NCBI RefSeq assembly: GCF_900112975.1
Contig: NZ_FONQ01000004.1
Span: forward strand, 62,001 to 126,000
Length of the DNA stretch: 64,000 nt
Direction of reading: 5' to 3'
Source of the DNA: Flavobacterium xueshanense
Lineage (GTDB): Bacteria; Bacteroidota; Bacteroidia; Flavobacteriales; Flavobacteriaceae
Shown: piece after piece, positions 17,186 through 26,257 of the stretch
Layout of the letters: every line of letters begins with the position of its first letter
Numbering within the stretch: the first letter of the stretch is position 1
Made by a program: the position numbers and the translations under genes
Notes under the pieces: model-generated
What the model was told of the DNA's origin: nothing
Databases searched by the model: none
What the model saw: only the letters and a program-made list of their open reading frames with translations

Positions 17186-17256
17186 CCACTGCGGCTCGTT
17201 TTCAACGAGTGCCAGTTTAATTTATGGCATAATCGTATCGTTTGCAACGCAGATTT
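17186..17256 (+). repeat. Dispersed repeat R3, copy d (3' part)
   Basis: GGCTCGTTTTCAACGAGTGCC (hairpin CTCGTT/AACGAG) is followed by TTTAATTTATGGCATAATCG and TTTGCAACGCAG, matching copy b at 11513-11575. Confidence 0.55.
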
Positions 17257-17310
17257 TTATTACTTTTATTAAATCAAATTCTTCATTATTTCTTAAAATG
17301 AAATAAAATG

Positions 17311-17455
17311 AAACCCGATCGCTCATATACCCATAATCGGTAACGCAGTTTTGCAAACTGTGCTCGCAACGAGAAGCAAATAAAATAATAGTCCAACTGA
17401 ATGTGATTGTGTCGTTCCCCGAAATGGCATAATCCAATCGCTCACAAATAAACCC
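17311..17455 (+). repeat. R1 repeat, copy 6
   Basis: A full-length unit: CCCGATCGCTCATA, hairpin I CAGTTT-TGC-AAACTG, AGCAAATAAAATAATAG, a degraded hairpin II, and closing CCAATCGCTCACAAATAAA. It ends 43 bases before the next gene. Confidence 0.85.
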
Positions 17456-17498
17456 AAAATCATCAAAAAAGTACTAACGCATTAAACAAAACAAACCA

Positions 17499-17927
17499 AT
17501 GAAATTACTGCTTAGCACCTTATTTTTAATATTCAACCTGACTGTATTCGCACAATCGAATGCATTTGCTGGTAATTATAATCGCACCTTTAGCAAAGAA
17601 GGAGATTATTTAATTGAATATAAATTGACCTTAAATCAAGATGGAACATTCGTATTTCATTCATATTCTAAAATTAAAAATGGATTTCCGCCTGAAGTAC
17701 ATAATTACGGAAAAGGAAAATGGACTGCCAAAGACAATGTGATTTCCTTTTCTTCCAACAAACAAGAAGACTTTGATGAAAAAAATACGTTGGATTTCAA
17801 TAAATCCAAGGCGAGATTTGTAACTAAAAATCCCCGGGATAAAAGTGACCGAATCATCAAGACCAGACTTACTTTTGTTGAGTCAGAAATTCGCTGGATA
17901 CAAAGACTGGATGTTTTTAAAATATAA
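17499..17927 (+). CDS. Hypothetical secreted protein
   Basis: A 142-aa product with a cleavable signal peptide (MKLLLSTLFLIFNLTVFAQ). The mature part has alternating strands resembling a small lipocalin-like barrel (GNYNRTFSKEGDYLIEYKLTLNQDGTFVFHSYS, then GKGKWTAKDNVISF), a pattern common in Bacteroidota secreted proteins of unknown role. No catalytic residues are evident. It lies between R1 copies 6 and 7. Confidence 0.75.
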   Translation: MKLLLSTLFLIFNLTVFAQSNAFAGNYNRTFSKEGDYLIEYKLTLNQDGTFVFHSYSKIKNGFPPEVHNYGKGKWTAKDNVISFSSNKQEDFDEKNTLDFNKSKARFVTKNPRDKSDRIIKTRLTFVESEIRWIQRLDVFKI

Positions 17928-17981
17928 CTACGCACTATAACGTTGGTGTATAATTCCATTTCTTGGCGTTCATCACAAAAA

Positions 17982-18040
17982 TGATAGAGTAAAAGAACTG
18001 ATAAACTGGATGCGATTGCTTGGTTCCTCGCAATGATTTC
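17982..18040 (+). repeat. R1 repeat, copy 7 (3' fragment)
   Basis: Only the second half remains: GATAAACTGGATGCGATTGC then CTTGGTTCCTCGCAATGAT, with hairpin II ATTGC/GCAAT intact. It marks the last copy of the cluster. Confidence 0.7.
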
Positions 18041-18182
18041 CCTAGTTAACGCAAGTTATCCGCTCATAAAAATAAACGGATTTACATACATTATTTATGG
18101 AAATTCGGTTTAGCGGGACTCTAGCGCGAATCTTTACTAAAAAAATATTTCTTTCGTTATTATAAAAATAAAACGTAGTTGA

Positions 18183-18275
18183 TAGCCCTGATGGAAGCAG
18201 CATCTCCCGATTTAGAAAAACAAGGCTTTTTCAGCCGTAGATTTTATTAATCGGGAATACAGCGGACAGCAGGAC
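18183..18275 (+). repeat. Dispersed repeat R2, copy b
   Basis: TAGCCCTGATGGAAGCAGCATC on the left and ATACAGCGGACAGCAGGA on the right enclose a different middle. TCCCGAT pairs with ATCGGGA, and GGCT pairs with AGCC inside. The ~130 bases from here to topB hold no other feature. Confidence 0.75.
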
Positions 18276-18406
18276 AATTCGTTATTGAAAGCACTATTTG
18301 TTCTGCTCTTAAAAAAACACAACTTACCCATTCATAATTCTTACCGATTTCTTTTTAATACCAATTTCTAAATTCCTAATTTGCACCCTTAAATTAGAAA
18401 GAGAAA

Positions 18407-20707
18407 ATGAAGGTCTGTATTGCCGAAAAACCAAGTGTAGCGCGCGAAATCGCATCCGTATTGGGAGCTAATACCAAGCACGACGGGTATTATGAAGGCA
18501 ATGGCTATCAGGTAACATATACTTTTGGGCACTTATGTACCTTGAAAGAACCGAACGATTACAAACCCCATTGGAAAAGCTGGGATTTAAATAACCTGCC
18601 TATGCTTCCCGACAAATTTGAAACCAAAGTGGTCGAAAATTCGGGAATCCAAAAGCAATTCCGAATCATAAAAAGCCTGTTTGACAAAGCCGAATTGGTC
18701 ATCAACTGCGGGGATGCCGGGCAAGAGGGAGAACTCATTCAGCGCTGGGTGATGAACGAAGCCAATTATAAAGGCGAGGTACAACGCTTGTGGATTTCAT
18801 CCCTAACCACCGAAGCTATAAAAGAAGGTTTTGAAAACTTGAAACCATCCGCCAACTACGATAATCTATATTACGCAGGATTTTCCAGAGCCATTGGCGA
18901 CTGGTTACTCGGTATGAATGCCACGCGTTTGTATACCGTAAAACACGGCGGATACAAGCAAGTTTTGTCTATTGGAAGGGTGCAAACCCCTACTCTCGCC
19001 ATGGTCGTGGACCGATTCAAGGAAATTGAGAATTTCAAGCCGCAACCTTATTGGGAGTTGCAAACCTTATATCGAGACACGCTGTTCAGCTATGAGGAAG
19101 GACGTTTTTTGAAAAAGGAAGATGGCGAAATCCTAGCCAATAAAGTCAAAGAAAGCGAGTTTGAAATTGTCTCTGTTGAAAAAAAGAACGGCAATGAATT
19201 TGCACCAAAGCTGCTTGATTTAACAGGATTACAAGTGTATTGTAATACGAAATTTGGCTTTACCGCAGATGAAACACTGAAAATTGTACAGACTTTATAC
19301 GAACAAAAAGTAGTCACGTATCCGAGAGTCGATACCACGTTTTTGCCAAATGATATCTATCCAAAAGTGGCTGGGATTCTGAAAAACTTGACGAATTATG
19401 CCGCGTTGACGCAACCGCTTTTGGGAAAAAAAATTAAAAAATCGGCTAAAGTTTTCAATGATAAAAAAGTTACGGATCACCACGCGATTATTCCAACCGG
19501 GATTCAAACCAACTTGCAATACAATCAGCAACAAGTTTATGACATAATTACCAAGCGTTTTATTGCCGTGTTTTACGACGATTGTTTGGTAGCCAATACC
19601 ACCGTAATTGGGAAAGCAGCCGATGTAACTTTCAAAACGACGGGAAAAGAAATCCTAAAAAAAGGTTTTCGAATAGTTTTTGAAGACCCAAACGCCAAAG
19701 AAAAAGAAGCTGATATATTACCCAGTTTTATTGTGGGTGAAAAAGGACCGCACGAGCCCTCGTTTTTAGAAAAAGAAACTAAGCCACCAAATCAGTTTAC
19801 GGAAGCCACTTTATTGCGCGCCATGGAAACCGCGGGCAAACAGGTTGACAACGAGGATTTACGTGATTTGATGAAAGAAAATGGAATTGGTCGTCCATCC
19901 ACACGAGCTAATATTATTGAAACCCTTTTTAAACGCCAATATATTGTTCGGAATAAAAAACAAGTATTGCCAACACCTACAGGAATTCAATTGATTGATA
20001 CCATTCAAAATGATTTAGTAAAGTCGGCTGAACTCACGGGTTCTTGGGAAAAGCAATTGAAAGATATTGAAAAAGGAACCTTTACCGCCGGTTCGTTTAT
20101 CAATAATATGAAGCGCATGGTGGAAAATTTGGTGTATGAAGTACGCAGTGAAACGAGACGCGCCAATATTTCGCATGCAGGAAGTATCCAAAAAGAGGTT
20201 GCTAAAGTAGAAAAAAAGAAAGCAGTCGGAATTTTGGCGGAAGCCTGTCCGAAATGCAAAAAAGGAATACTTATAAAAGGAAAATCTTCGTATGGCTGTT
20301 CCGATTATAAAGCGGGTTGCACCTTTTTATTGCCTTATACTTTTGCAGAAAAAAAAATATCCGAAAATCAATACTTGCGATTGCTTCAAAAAGGATCTAC
20401 CGTAAACTTGAAAGACTTTAAAACGAATGCTGGCGTTGTGGAAGGTTTAATTCGCTTTGACGAAAATTTCCAACTCATTTTAGAACCCAAGAAAACTTTG
20501 GCGAAAGCCGTGCCGGACGAATTAACCTGTCCGAAATGCCAGAAAGGAACCGTTCTGAAAGGAAAAACAGCTTATGGTTGCAGTCAGTATAAATTGGGTT
20601 GTGATTTCAAAGTGACATTTGATATGGTTAGAGCGAAACTAAAAGATCAAAAACCGACCAAAGAATTGGTTTATACTATTTTGAAAGAAAACAAAAATAA
20701 TTGCTGA
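18407..20707 (+). CDS. topB: DNA topoisomerase III
   Basis: A type IA topoisomerase that cuts one DNA strand and passes another through, resolving recombination and replication intermediates. The 766-aa protein opens with a TOPRIM domain (KVCIAEKPSVAREIASVLG; acidic site in INCGDAGQEGELIQRW). The catalytic Tyr is residue 305 in TYPRVDTTFL. SIGRVQTPTLAMVV and ENGIGRPSTRA are family signatures. Two C-terminal Cys motifs (CPKCKKG..YGCSDYKAGC and CPKCQKG..YGCSQYKLGC) look like zinc-ribbon relics. It appears chromosomal rather than plasmid-borne, as it is flanked by housekeeping genes. Confidence 0.95.
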   Translation: MKVCIAEKPSVAREIASVLGANTKHDGYYEGNGYQVTYTFGHLCTLKEPNDYKPHWKSWDLNNLPMLPDKFETKVVENSGIQKQFRIIKSLFDKAELVINCGDAGQEGELIQRWVMNEANYKGEVQRLWISSLTTEAIKEGFENLKPSANYDNLYYAGFSRAIGDWLLGMNATRLYTVKHGGYKQVLSIGRVQTPTLAMVVDRFKEIENFKPQPYWELQTLYRDTLFSYEEGRFLKKEDGEILANKVKESEFEIVSVEKKNGNEFAPKLLDLTGLQVYCNTKFGFTADETLKIVQTLYEQKVVTYPRVDTTFLPNDIYPKVAGILKNLTNYAALTQPLLGKKIKKSAKVFNDKKVTDHHAIIPTGIQTNLQYNQQQVYDIITKRFIAVFYDDCLVANTTVIGKAADVTFKTTGKEILKKGFRIVFEDPNAKEKEADILPSFIVGEKGPHEPSFLEKETKPPNQFTEATLLRAMETAGKQVDNEDLRDLMKENGIGRPSTRANIIETLFKRQYIVRNKKQVLPTPTGIQLIDTIQNDLVKSAELTGSWEKQLKDIEKGTFTAGSFINNMKRMVENLVYEVRSETRRANISHAGSIQKEVAKVEKKKAVGILAEACPKCKKGILIKGKSSYGCSDYKAGCTFLLPYTFAEKKISENQYLRLLQKGSTVNLKDFKTNAGVVEGLIRFDENFQLILEPKKTLAKAVPDELTCPKCQKGTVLKGKTAYGCSQYKLGCDFKVTFDMVRAKLKDQKPTKELVYTILKENKNNC

Positions 20708-20906
20708 TTTCTGATTAACGATTTTTGATTTCTGATTTAAGGTTAATAAAAATTAGATTCTGGATTTAAGAGGTTTATAATATCTGAAATGCTTCGCCAC
20801 TTCGCTATCCCTCTGGTCAAAAATCGTTAATCTAAAAATCAAAAATCTTTCTATTTTATTTTTTCATAATTTAGCTTAATCTAAATAACTACAAAAATCT
20901 AAACTT
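20707..20906. repeat. GATTTTTGATT-type linker tract
   Basis: Short direct and inverted copies of GATTTCTGATTAACGATTTTTGATT occur at 20709-20740, and the reverse complement at 20818-20850 (AAAATCGTTAATC). Similar tracts are at 62792-62840 and inside fdtB at 59688-59759. No gene is visible here. Confidence 0.5.
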
Positions 20907-21386
20907 ATGTTCCAAAAAACGACTTTTTTATTGCTTTTGTTAGCCATTGTTTCCTGTAAAGATTCGGATGCAAATGAAAAAGAAAAAATCAAAGCTGCCA
21001 ATTGGCTTTTGGGAAATTGGGAAAGCAAATCAGTTGAAAGCAATCTAACGGAAAATTGGAAAAAAGTAAACGACAGCACGTTTCAGGCGGAGTCTTACTT
21101 CATCAAAGAAAAAGACACGTTGCATTTTGAATCCATTACCTTGCAACAAAAAGGCGAAGAATTAACGTATTCAGCTGCCGTAAAAGGACAAAATAATGAC
21201 AAACCAGTCGCTTTCAAATTGACAACTGCAACAGAAAAGCAAATGGTTTTTGAAAATCCAAAACATGATTATCCTCAAAAAATAAGTTATACCCAAATTA
21301 CACCAGACAGTTTAGTGGCAAAAATTTCGGGAGTCCAACAAGGAAAACCCAGCTCCGAACAGTTTTCGATGAAAAAAATCAAATAA
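20907..21386 (+). CDS. DUF6265-type lipoprotein
   Basis: The 159-aa product has lipobox IVSC (Cys about 17). The mature part (NWLLGNWESKS, DSTFQAESYFIKEKDTLHFE, FENPKHDYPQKISY) fits the lipocalin-like family often annotated DUF6265. Its molecular role is unknown. The 200 bases before it contain the ATTAACGATTTTTGATT-type tract also seen near 62800. A hairpin terminator follows the stop. Confidence 0.8.
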   Translation: MFQKTTFLLLLLAIVSCKDSDANEKEKIKAANWLLGNWESKSVESNLTENWKKVNDSTFQAESYFIKEKDTLHFESITLQQKGEELTYSAAVKGQNNDKPVAFKLTTATEKQMVFENPKHDYPQKISYTQITPDSLVAKISGVQQGKPSSEQFSMKKIK

Positions 21387-21410
21387 AACTTTAACATATC
21401 GGTTCCATTC

Positions 21411-21443
21411 AAAACCTTGCTCAAAAAAAGTAAGGTTTTTTTT
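21411..21443 (+). terminator. Terminator of DUF6265-type gene
   Basis: AAAACCTT (21411-21418) pairs with AAGGTTTT (21432-21439), followed by more T. Confidence 0.75.
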
Positions 21444-21445
21444 AA

Positions 21446-21486
21446 TAAAAAAATCCCATCTCCTTTTTTACCGTAAATGGGATTCT
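21446..21486 (-). terminator. Terminator of valS
   Basis: On the reverse strand AATCCCAT and ATGGGATT (21477-21484 and 21452-21459) form an 8-bp stem followed by a T-run. Confidence 0.75.
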
Positions 21487-21508
21487 ATATTTCGAAAAGA
21501 TTTAACTG

Positions 21509-24142
21509 TTATTTCAAACCAGCCAAACTGTGTTCGATAGTTTCAATTTTTGCCAAAGCGTCGGCTTCTTTTTGTCTTTCGTTTGCCAATACTTTTTCTG
21601 GCGCACCGGCCACAAATTTCTCATTTGCCAGTTTGTTTTGAACTGATTTCAAGAAACCTTGCGTATACACCAACTCTGTCGTAAGTTTAGCAATCTCCGC
21701 TTCTACGTCAATGTTTCCGGTGATTGGAATAAAATATTCGTTCGATTTTACACGGAAAGATAACGCTCCGTCCACTTTATCCGAAACATATTCCAGTGTA
21801 GTAATGTTTCCTAATTTTGTCACTACCGAATCAAAATAAGTGGAAGCTTTATCGTTGTTTACTACTTTCAATTCGATGGTGTCTTTGAAAGGAATATTTT
21901 TGTCTTTACGAATCGTCCTGATTCCAGAAATCACTTCAATCATATTTTCAAAATCAGCAATCAAACTGGCGTTAAACGGTTTCATTTCAGGCCAAGCTGA
22001 AACGATTAATGCTTCTTCTGTAGTTCTTTCAGCAAGAATTTGCCAAATTTCCTCTGTCAAGAATGGCATAAACGGATGCAGTAATTTCAAGTTGTTTTCC
22101 AGCATTGCTATGGCTTTCGCCAAAGTTACGCTGTCAATTGGCTGCTGGTACGCTGGTTTTATCATTTCGAGAAACCATGAACAGAAATCGTCCCAAACCA
22201 ATTTATAAATTCCCATCAACGCTTCGGAAATTCTATATTTTTCAAAATTATCTTCGATTTCCAAAAGCGTTTGTTGCAATTTGGCTTCATACCATTCAAT
22301 CGCAACTTTCGATGATTCTGGTTGCGGTATGGCATCTGAAACTTCCCAACCTTTAATTAGTTTGAAGGCATTCCAGATTTTATTGGTAAACGCCTTTCCT
22401 TGATTGCACAATTCTTCATCAAACATAATATCGTTTCCTGCAGAAGCGCTCAAAAGCAATCCCACACGAACTCCATCAGCTCCAAATTTTTCGATTAAAT
22501 CTAAAGGATCAGGTGAATTTCCTAATGATTTAGACATTTTGCGTCTTTGTTTGTCACGAACCAAACCAGTCAAATATACATTTGTAAATGGTTTTTTGCC
22601 TGTGTATTCGTAACCCGCTATAATCATTCTCGCCACCCAGAAAAACAGAATATCCGGTCCGGTAACTAAATCATTCGTTGGATAATAGTATTTAAAATCT
22701 TCACTTTCCGGATCCATAATTCCTCCAAAAACTGACATTGGCCACAGCCAAGAAGAAAACCAAGTATCCAAAGCATCAACGTCTTGTCTTAAATCTTTTG
22801 TTTCAAGTTTAAAGTTTAAAGTTTTGGCTTTTGCCAATTCTAAAGCGTCTTCTATATTCTCGGCAACTACGAAATCTTCTTTTCCGTCACCATAGAAATA
22901 CGCAGGAATTTGTTGTCCCCACCACAATTGACGAGAAATATTCCAATCACGAATGTTGTTCAACCAGTGTGCATACGTATTATTAAACCGAGCTGGATGC
23001 AATTTGATTTCACCATCTTCCAAAACAGATTTAATAGCCGGTTTTACCAAATCTTCCATTTTCAAGAACCATTGGTCAGACAAACGAGGTTCGATTACCG
23101 CTTTCGTTCTTTCAGAAGTTCCAACTTTGTTCAGGTGAATTTCTGTTTTTGCTAAAGCACCAATTGTTTCTAATTCTTTGGCAACAGCCTCACGAACCAC
23201 AAAACGATCTTTTCCTTGGTAATGCAATCCAAAACTATTCAAAGTAGCATCTTCATTGAAAATATCAATAATTTCCAAATTGTGTTTTTCGCCTAAGGTC
23301 TTATCATTCATATCATGCGCCGGAGTTACTTTCAAGCAACCTGTTCCAAATTCGATATCAACATATTCATCTTCAATAATTGGAATTACCCTTCCGCAAA
23401 TGGGTACAATCGCTTTTTTGCCTTTCAAATGAGCAAAACGTTCGTCATTTGGATTGATACAAATTGCGGTATCACCAAAAATAGTTTCCGGACGTGTCGT
23501 AGCAATCGTCAGAAAGTCTTCACTTCCTTCTATTTTATATTTTAGGAAATACAATTTTCCTTGTTGTTCTTCATAAATTACTTCTTCATCAGACAAAGTC
23601 GTTTTGGCTTCGGGATCCCAGTTCACCATTCTGTATCCTCTATAAATCAAACCTTTGTTGTATAAATCCACAAAAGAACGAATTACTGATGCTGACATAT
23701 CAGGATCCATAGTAAACTTAGTTCGTTCCCAGTCACAAGAAGCTCCTAATTTTTTTAATTGATCCAAAATTACACCACCATATTTATCCGTCCATTCCCA
23801 GGCATGCGCCAAGAATTCTTCTCGAGTTAAATTATTTTTATTGATTCCTTCCGCTTTTAATTTAGCAACAACTTTTGCTTCAGTCGCAATGGATGCGTGA
23901 TCCGTACCCGGAACCCAACAAGCATTGAACCCTTTAAGACGCGCTCTTCTAATCAATACATCTTGAATCGTGTTGTTCAGCATGTGTCCCATGTGCAAAA
24001 CTCCAGTCACATTTGGTGGTGGAATCACAATGGTATATGGTTTTCTGTGATCCGGCTCCGAATGAAAATAATTATTTTTCATCCAATAGTCATACCACTT
24101 ATTTTCAATAGTTTTAGCGTCAAATTGTGCAGGAATTGTCAT
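21509..24142 (-). CDS. valS: Valyl-tRNA synthetase
   Basis: Charges tRNA-Val with valine. The 877-aa class I enzyme has the HIGH-type motif HMGH near residue 50, an editing domain (ATTRPETIFGDTA), the WFSSWLWP segment and KMSKS in RRKMSKSLGNS. A C-terminal coiled-coil tail of about 65 residues, ending in the KIETIEHSLAGLK region, is typical of ValRS. Around 22800-22825 the coding DNA contains a run of ACTTTAAACTT repeats within AKTLNFKLETKDL, just before RQDVDALDTW, a sequence more like a Flavobacterium intergenic repeat. A TACTTTTG box lies upstream. Confidence 0.97.
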   Translation of the reverse strand: MTIPAQFDAKTIENKWYDYWMKNNYFHSEPDHRKPYTIVIPPPNVTGVLHMGHMLNNTIQDVLIRRARLKGFNACWVPGTDHASIATEAKVVAKLKAEGINKNNLTREEFLAHAWEWTDKYGGVILDQLKKLGASCDWERTKFTMDPDMSASVIRSFVDLYNKGLIYRGYRMVNWDPEAKTTLSDEEVIYEEQQGKLYFLKYKIEGSEDFLTIATTRPETIFGDTAICINPNDERFAHLKGKKAIVPICGRVIPIIEDEYVDIEFGTGCLKVTPAHDMNDKTLGEKHNLEIIDIFNEDATLNSFGLHYQGKDRFVVREAVAKELETIGALAKTEIHLNKVGTSERTKAVIEPRLSDQWFLKMEDLVKPAIKSVLEDGEIKLHPARFNNTYAHWLNNIRDWNISRQLWWGQQIPAYFYGDGKEDFVVAENIEDALELAKAKTLNFKLETKDLRQDVDALDTWFSSWLWPMSVFGGIMDPESEDFKYYYPTNDLVTGPDILFFWVARMIIAGYEYTGKKPFTNVYLTGLVRDKQRRKMSKSLGNSPDPLDLIEKFGADGVRVGLLLSASAGNDIMFDEELCNQGKAFTNKIWNAFKLIKGWEVSDAIPQPESSKVAIEWYEAKLQQTLLEIEDNFEKYRISEALMGIYKLVWDDFCSWFLEMIKPAYQQPIDSVTLAKAIAMLENNLKLLHPFMPFLTEEIWQILAERTTEEALIVSAWPEMKPFNASLIADFENMIEVISGIRTIRKDKNIPFKDTIELKVVNNDKASTYFDSVVTKLGNITTLEYVSDKVDGALSFRVKSNEYFIPITGNIDVEAEIAKLTTELVYTQGFLKSVQNKLANEKFVAGAPEKVLANERQKEADALAKIETIEHSLAGLK

Positions 24143-24260
24143 TTTATCGTAGATTCATTTACTCGTTAAATTCAATTGTTTGTTGCTTAAGTTAAACTGA
24201 TAACAAAAGCAACAGGTACATTTTATACTTTGGTCTAATATTTGTAATTAAAGTGCGGAA

Positions 24261-24268
24261 CAAAAGTA
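24261..24268 (-). promoter_or_regulatory. Candidate valS promoter -7 box
   Basis: TACTTTTG on the reverse strand matches TAnnTTTG, about 120 bases before the valS ATG. A leader of that length could hold regulation, but no T-box-like structure is evident. Confidence 0.35.
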
Positions 24269-24352
24269 AATAATTAAGTAGATTATAAAAAGAGAAATAA
24301 AAATTTGTGCATTAATTAAAAGAAACTAATTTTACTAAATGATTTTAAATAA

Positions 24353-24745
24353 ATGAAAATGAAAAAAACTATAATTTTATTCGCATTCGCATTGATCAGT
24401 AGTATTGGTTTTGCTCAAAATGGCCCTAAAATTGTATTTTCTGCCAAAGACAACACTATAGATTATGGACAGGTTACGAAAACTGAGAACGGTACACGCG
24501 ATTTTATCTTTACTAATACTGGAAACGCTCCACTAATTATAACCAATGTTCTTTCTACCTGTGGTTGCACCATTCCTACGAAACCAACTGAGCCAATCAT
24601 GCCAGGTAAAACAGGAAAAATAACTGTAAAGTACAATATGGCTCCGGGACCAATTCGAAAAACAATTACTGTTGAATCGAATGCAGTAAATTATGATGGG
24701 GGAAGAGTTGCGCTGAAAATAAAAGGAGAAGTGATTTCCAATTAA
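24353..24745 (+). CDS. DUF1573 domain-containing secreted protein
   Basis: A 130-aa product with a signal peptide (ending GFAQ) and one DUF1573 domain, an immunoglobulin-like beta-sandwich: IDYGQVTKTENGTRDFIFTN, TGNAPLIITNVLSTCGCTIP, PGKTGKITVKYN and a final strand. The CGC motif in STCGCTIP is typical of the family. These proteins are widespread and secreted in Bacteroidota; the function is not established. It is convergent with the aspartyl-protease-like gene across a shared terminator. Confidence 0.92.
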   Translation: MKMKKTIILFAFALISSIGFAQNGPKIVFSAKDNTIDYGQVTKTENGTRDFIFTNTGNAPLIITNVLSTCGCTIPTKPTEPIMPGKTGKITVKYNMAPGPIRKTITVESNAVNYDGGRVALKIKGEVISN

Positions 24746-24763
24746 CACATTATAGAATAAGCT

Positions 24764-24799
24764 AAAAACGCTTTTGAATTACTTCTGAAGCGTTTTTTT
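24764..24799. terminator. Shared bidirectional terminator
   Basis: AAAAACGCTT (24764-24773) pairs with AAGCGTTTTT (24788-24797) between convergent genes. It has an A-run on one side and a T-run on the other. Confidence 0.85.
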
Positions 24800-24800
24800 G

Positions 24801-26129
24801 TCATAAGATATCGTCCAGCTTAAACCGGAACTTTAAAATTTGGCTTTCCCGTTCAACCTCAATATCAATCCACTTATCCTCTACCGACTTAAAAAGAAAA
24901 TTGATTTCTTGCAAAGAATATTGATAAGGAATGTTGTTATTAATCTTTATAATAATATCTCCTTTTTGCAATCCTGCTTTTGCAGCTGGAGAATTCTTCC
25001 TAACATTAGCTATTTCATAAATAGGTTTCAATTTAAATTTATATTTAAAATCAGTAGTTATGCTAACCCCGCTGGATTCATTGTATTTTGTACTTAACGG
25101 AACTGTTTCCATTCGGACAGTTTCCTGAACCCATTGCAAACCATTGTGCTGTATTTCGACACCACTTTTATTATAACTGAAAGGAGCTTGATAATCACTA
25201 TTTTTTTTAAAATAAAGTTGCTGTTCCCTATAATCAAATACGACCGTAAACCGTCTCATGATTTCGCCTCCTACTGATCCCATTCGGTCTGGCACCATTG
25301 TAACGTTTCTAATTGAAATTGAGTCTGGAAAAGCCACAACCGGATTATTGAAGATAAAATCCCCCATTTGAAATTTCTCAATTCGGGCTCTTTTGCCTTC
25401 AACATCGCCACTAAAACCCCTCCCCAAAAAATCATCAAAATTTCTCTCCGGAACTTTAATCCATTTTGAGCGATCCTGAAACAACCAAACTGCATCGCTG
25501 TTGCCAATATCAACCAATACTTTAACTGGCACATCGCGATTATTCTGAAAAACGCTGCTTTTTAAATATGGTTTCGCATTTTCGATAGTAATAGGAATGG
25601 AGCTGAATTTTTTAGCCATTTTAGTTCTGTTTTTGGCCGTGTCTTTGTAAACAATAACTCTTCTTTTTCGGTAATCAATTTCGACTAAATTATTTCTAAA
25701 AAACTGGTATCCTATAATACCGTTTACGGGAATACCAATGTGAGATGATAAATTAAAATCAGGGTCTAAAACAATGTAAAGCATGTGATTCCTATTCTTT
25801 AGACTGCTAAATTCCAAAATATTATTTGTCGATTTCAATCCCTCGACAGCCTCTTGGCTTCCTAAACCTTTTAACAGTATTTTTTCGATATTAAAAAAAC
25901 GGACCTCTTTTTTATCTTCTAAACTGAACAATATGGTTTCAACTACACCGGTGTCCAGCAAAAAATTTAATTCTATCCCATTCACTTTAATAGGTACAAA
26001 AACCAAATTATTGATTAATTTGAAGGGAACACTTATTTTATTAGCTTCTTTTTCAAACTGGAATCCTTGTTGCGAATAAACTGAACAAGTATAGCAGTAC
26101 ATGAGTAATAAAAAGAGCGGTTTTTTCAT
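24801..26129 (-). CDS. Retropepsin-like aspartyl protease with PDZ domain
   Basis: The 442-aa protein has a signal peptide (MKKPLFLLLMYCYTCSVYSQ), then two aspartyl-protease-like lobes. The first active-site motif is LLDTGVVETILF near residues 56-67; the second is LVDIGNSDAVWLF, where Thr is replaced by Ile, so activity is uncertain. A C-terminal PDZ domain (SPAAKAGLQKGDIIIKINN, about 378-396) would bind peptide ends. The layout matches the periplasmic PDZ/aspartyl-protease family common in Bacteroidota. Transcribed alone. Confidence 0.88.
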   Translation of the reverse strand: MKKPLFLLLMYCYTCSVYSQQGFQFEKEANKISVPFKLINNLVFVPIKVNGIELNFLLDTGVVETILFSLEDKKEVRFFNIEKILLKGLGSQEAVEGLKSTNNILEFSSLKNRNHMLYIVLDPDFNLSSHIGIPVNGIIGYQFFRNNLVEIDYRKRRVIVYKDTAKNRTKMAKKFSSIPITIENAKPYLKSSVFQNNRDVPVKVLVDIGNSDAVWLFQDRSKWIKVPERNFDDFLGRGFSGDVEGKRARIEKFQMGDFIFNNPVVAFPDSISIRNVTMVPDRMGSVGGEIMRRFTVVFDYREQQLYFKKNSDYQAPFSYNKSGVEIQHNGLQWVQETVRMETVPLSTKYNESSGVSITTDFKYKFKLKPIYEIANVRKNSPAAKAGLQKGDIIIKINNNIPYQYSLQEINFLFKSVEDKWIDIEVERESQILKFRFKLDDIL

Positions 26130-26257
26130 TATTTTTTCTTTTCCATAAAATTAATAAATAAATTATATCAAAATGCAGATTTAACAATATATACACGTTT
26201 TGATTATTATAAATCCGGAAAAAAAATTGCAAATTTGCAATTCAATAATTTAAGACT

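Noticed and set aside
12259..17455. R1 copies as a CRISPR-like array
   Set aside because: The units are ~130 bases, degenerate, irregularly spaced with genes between, and no cas genes are present.
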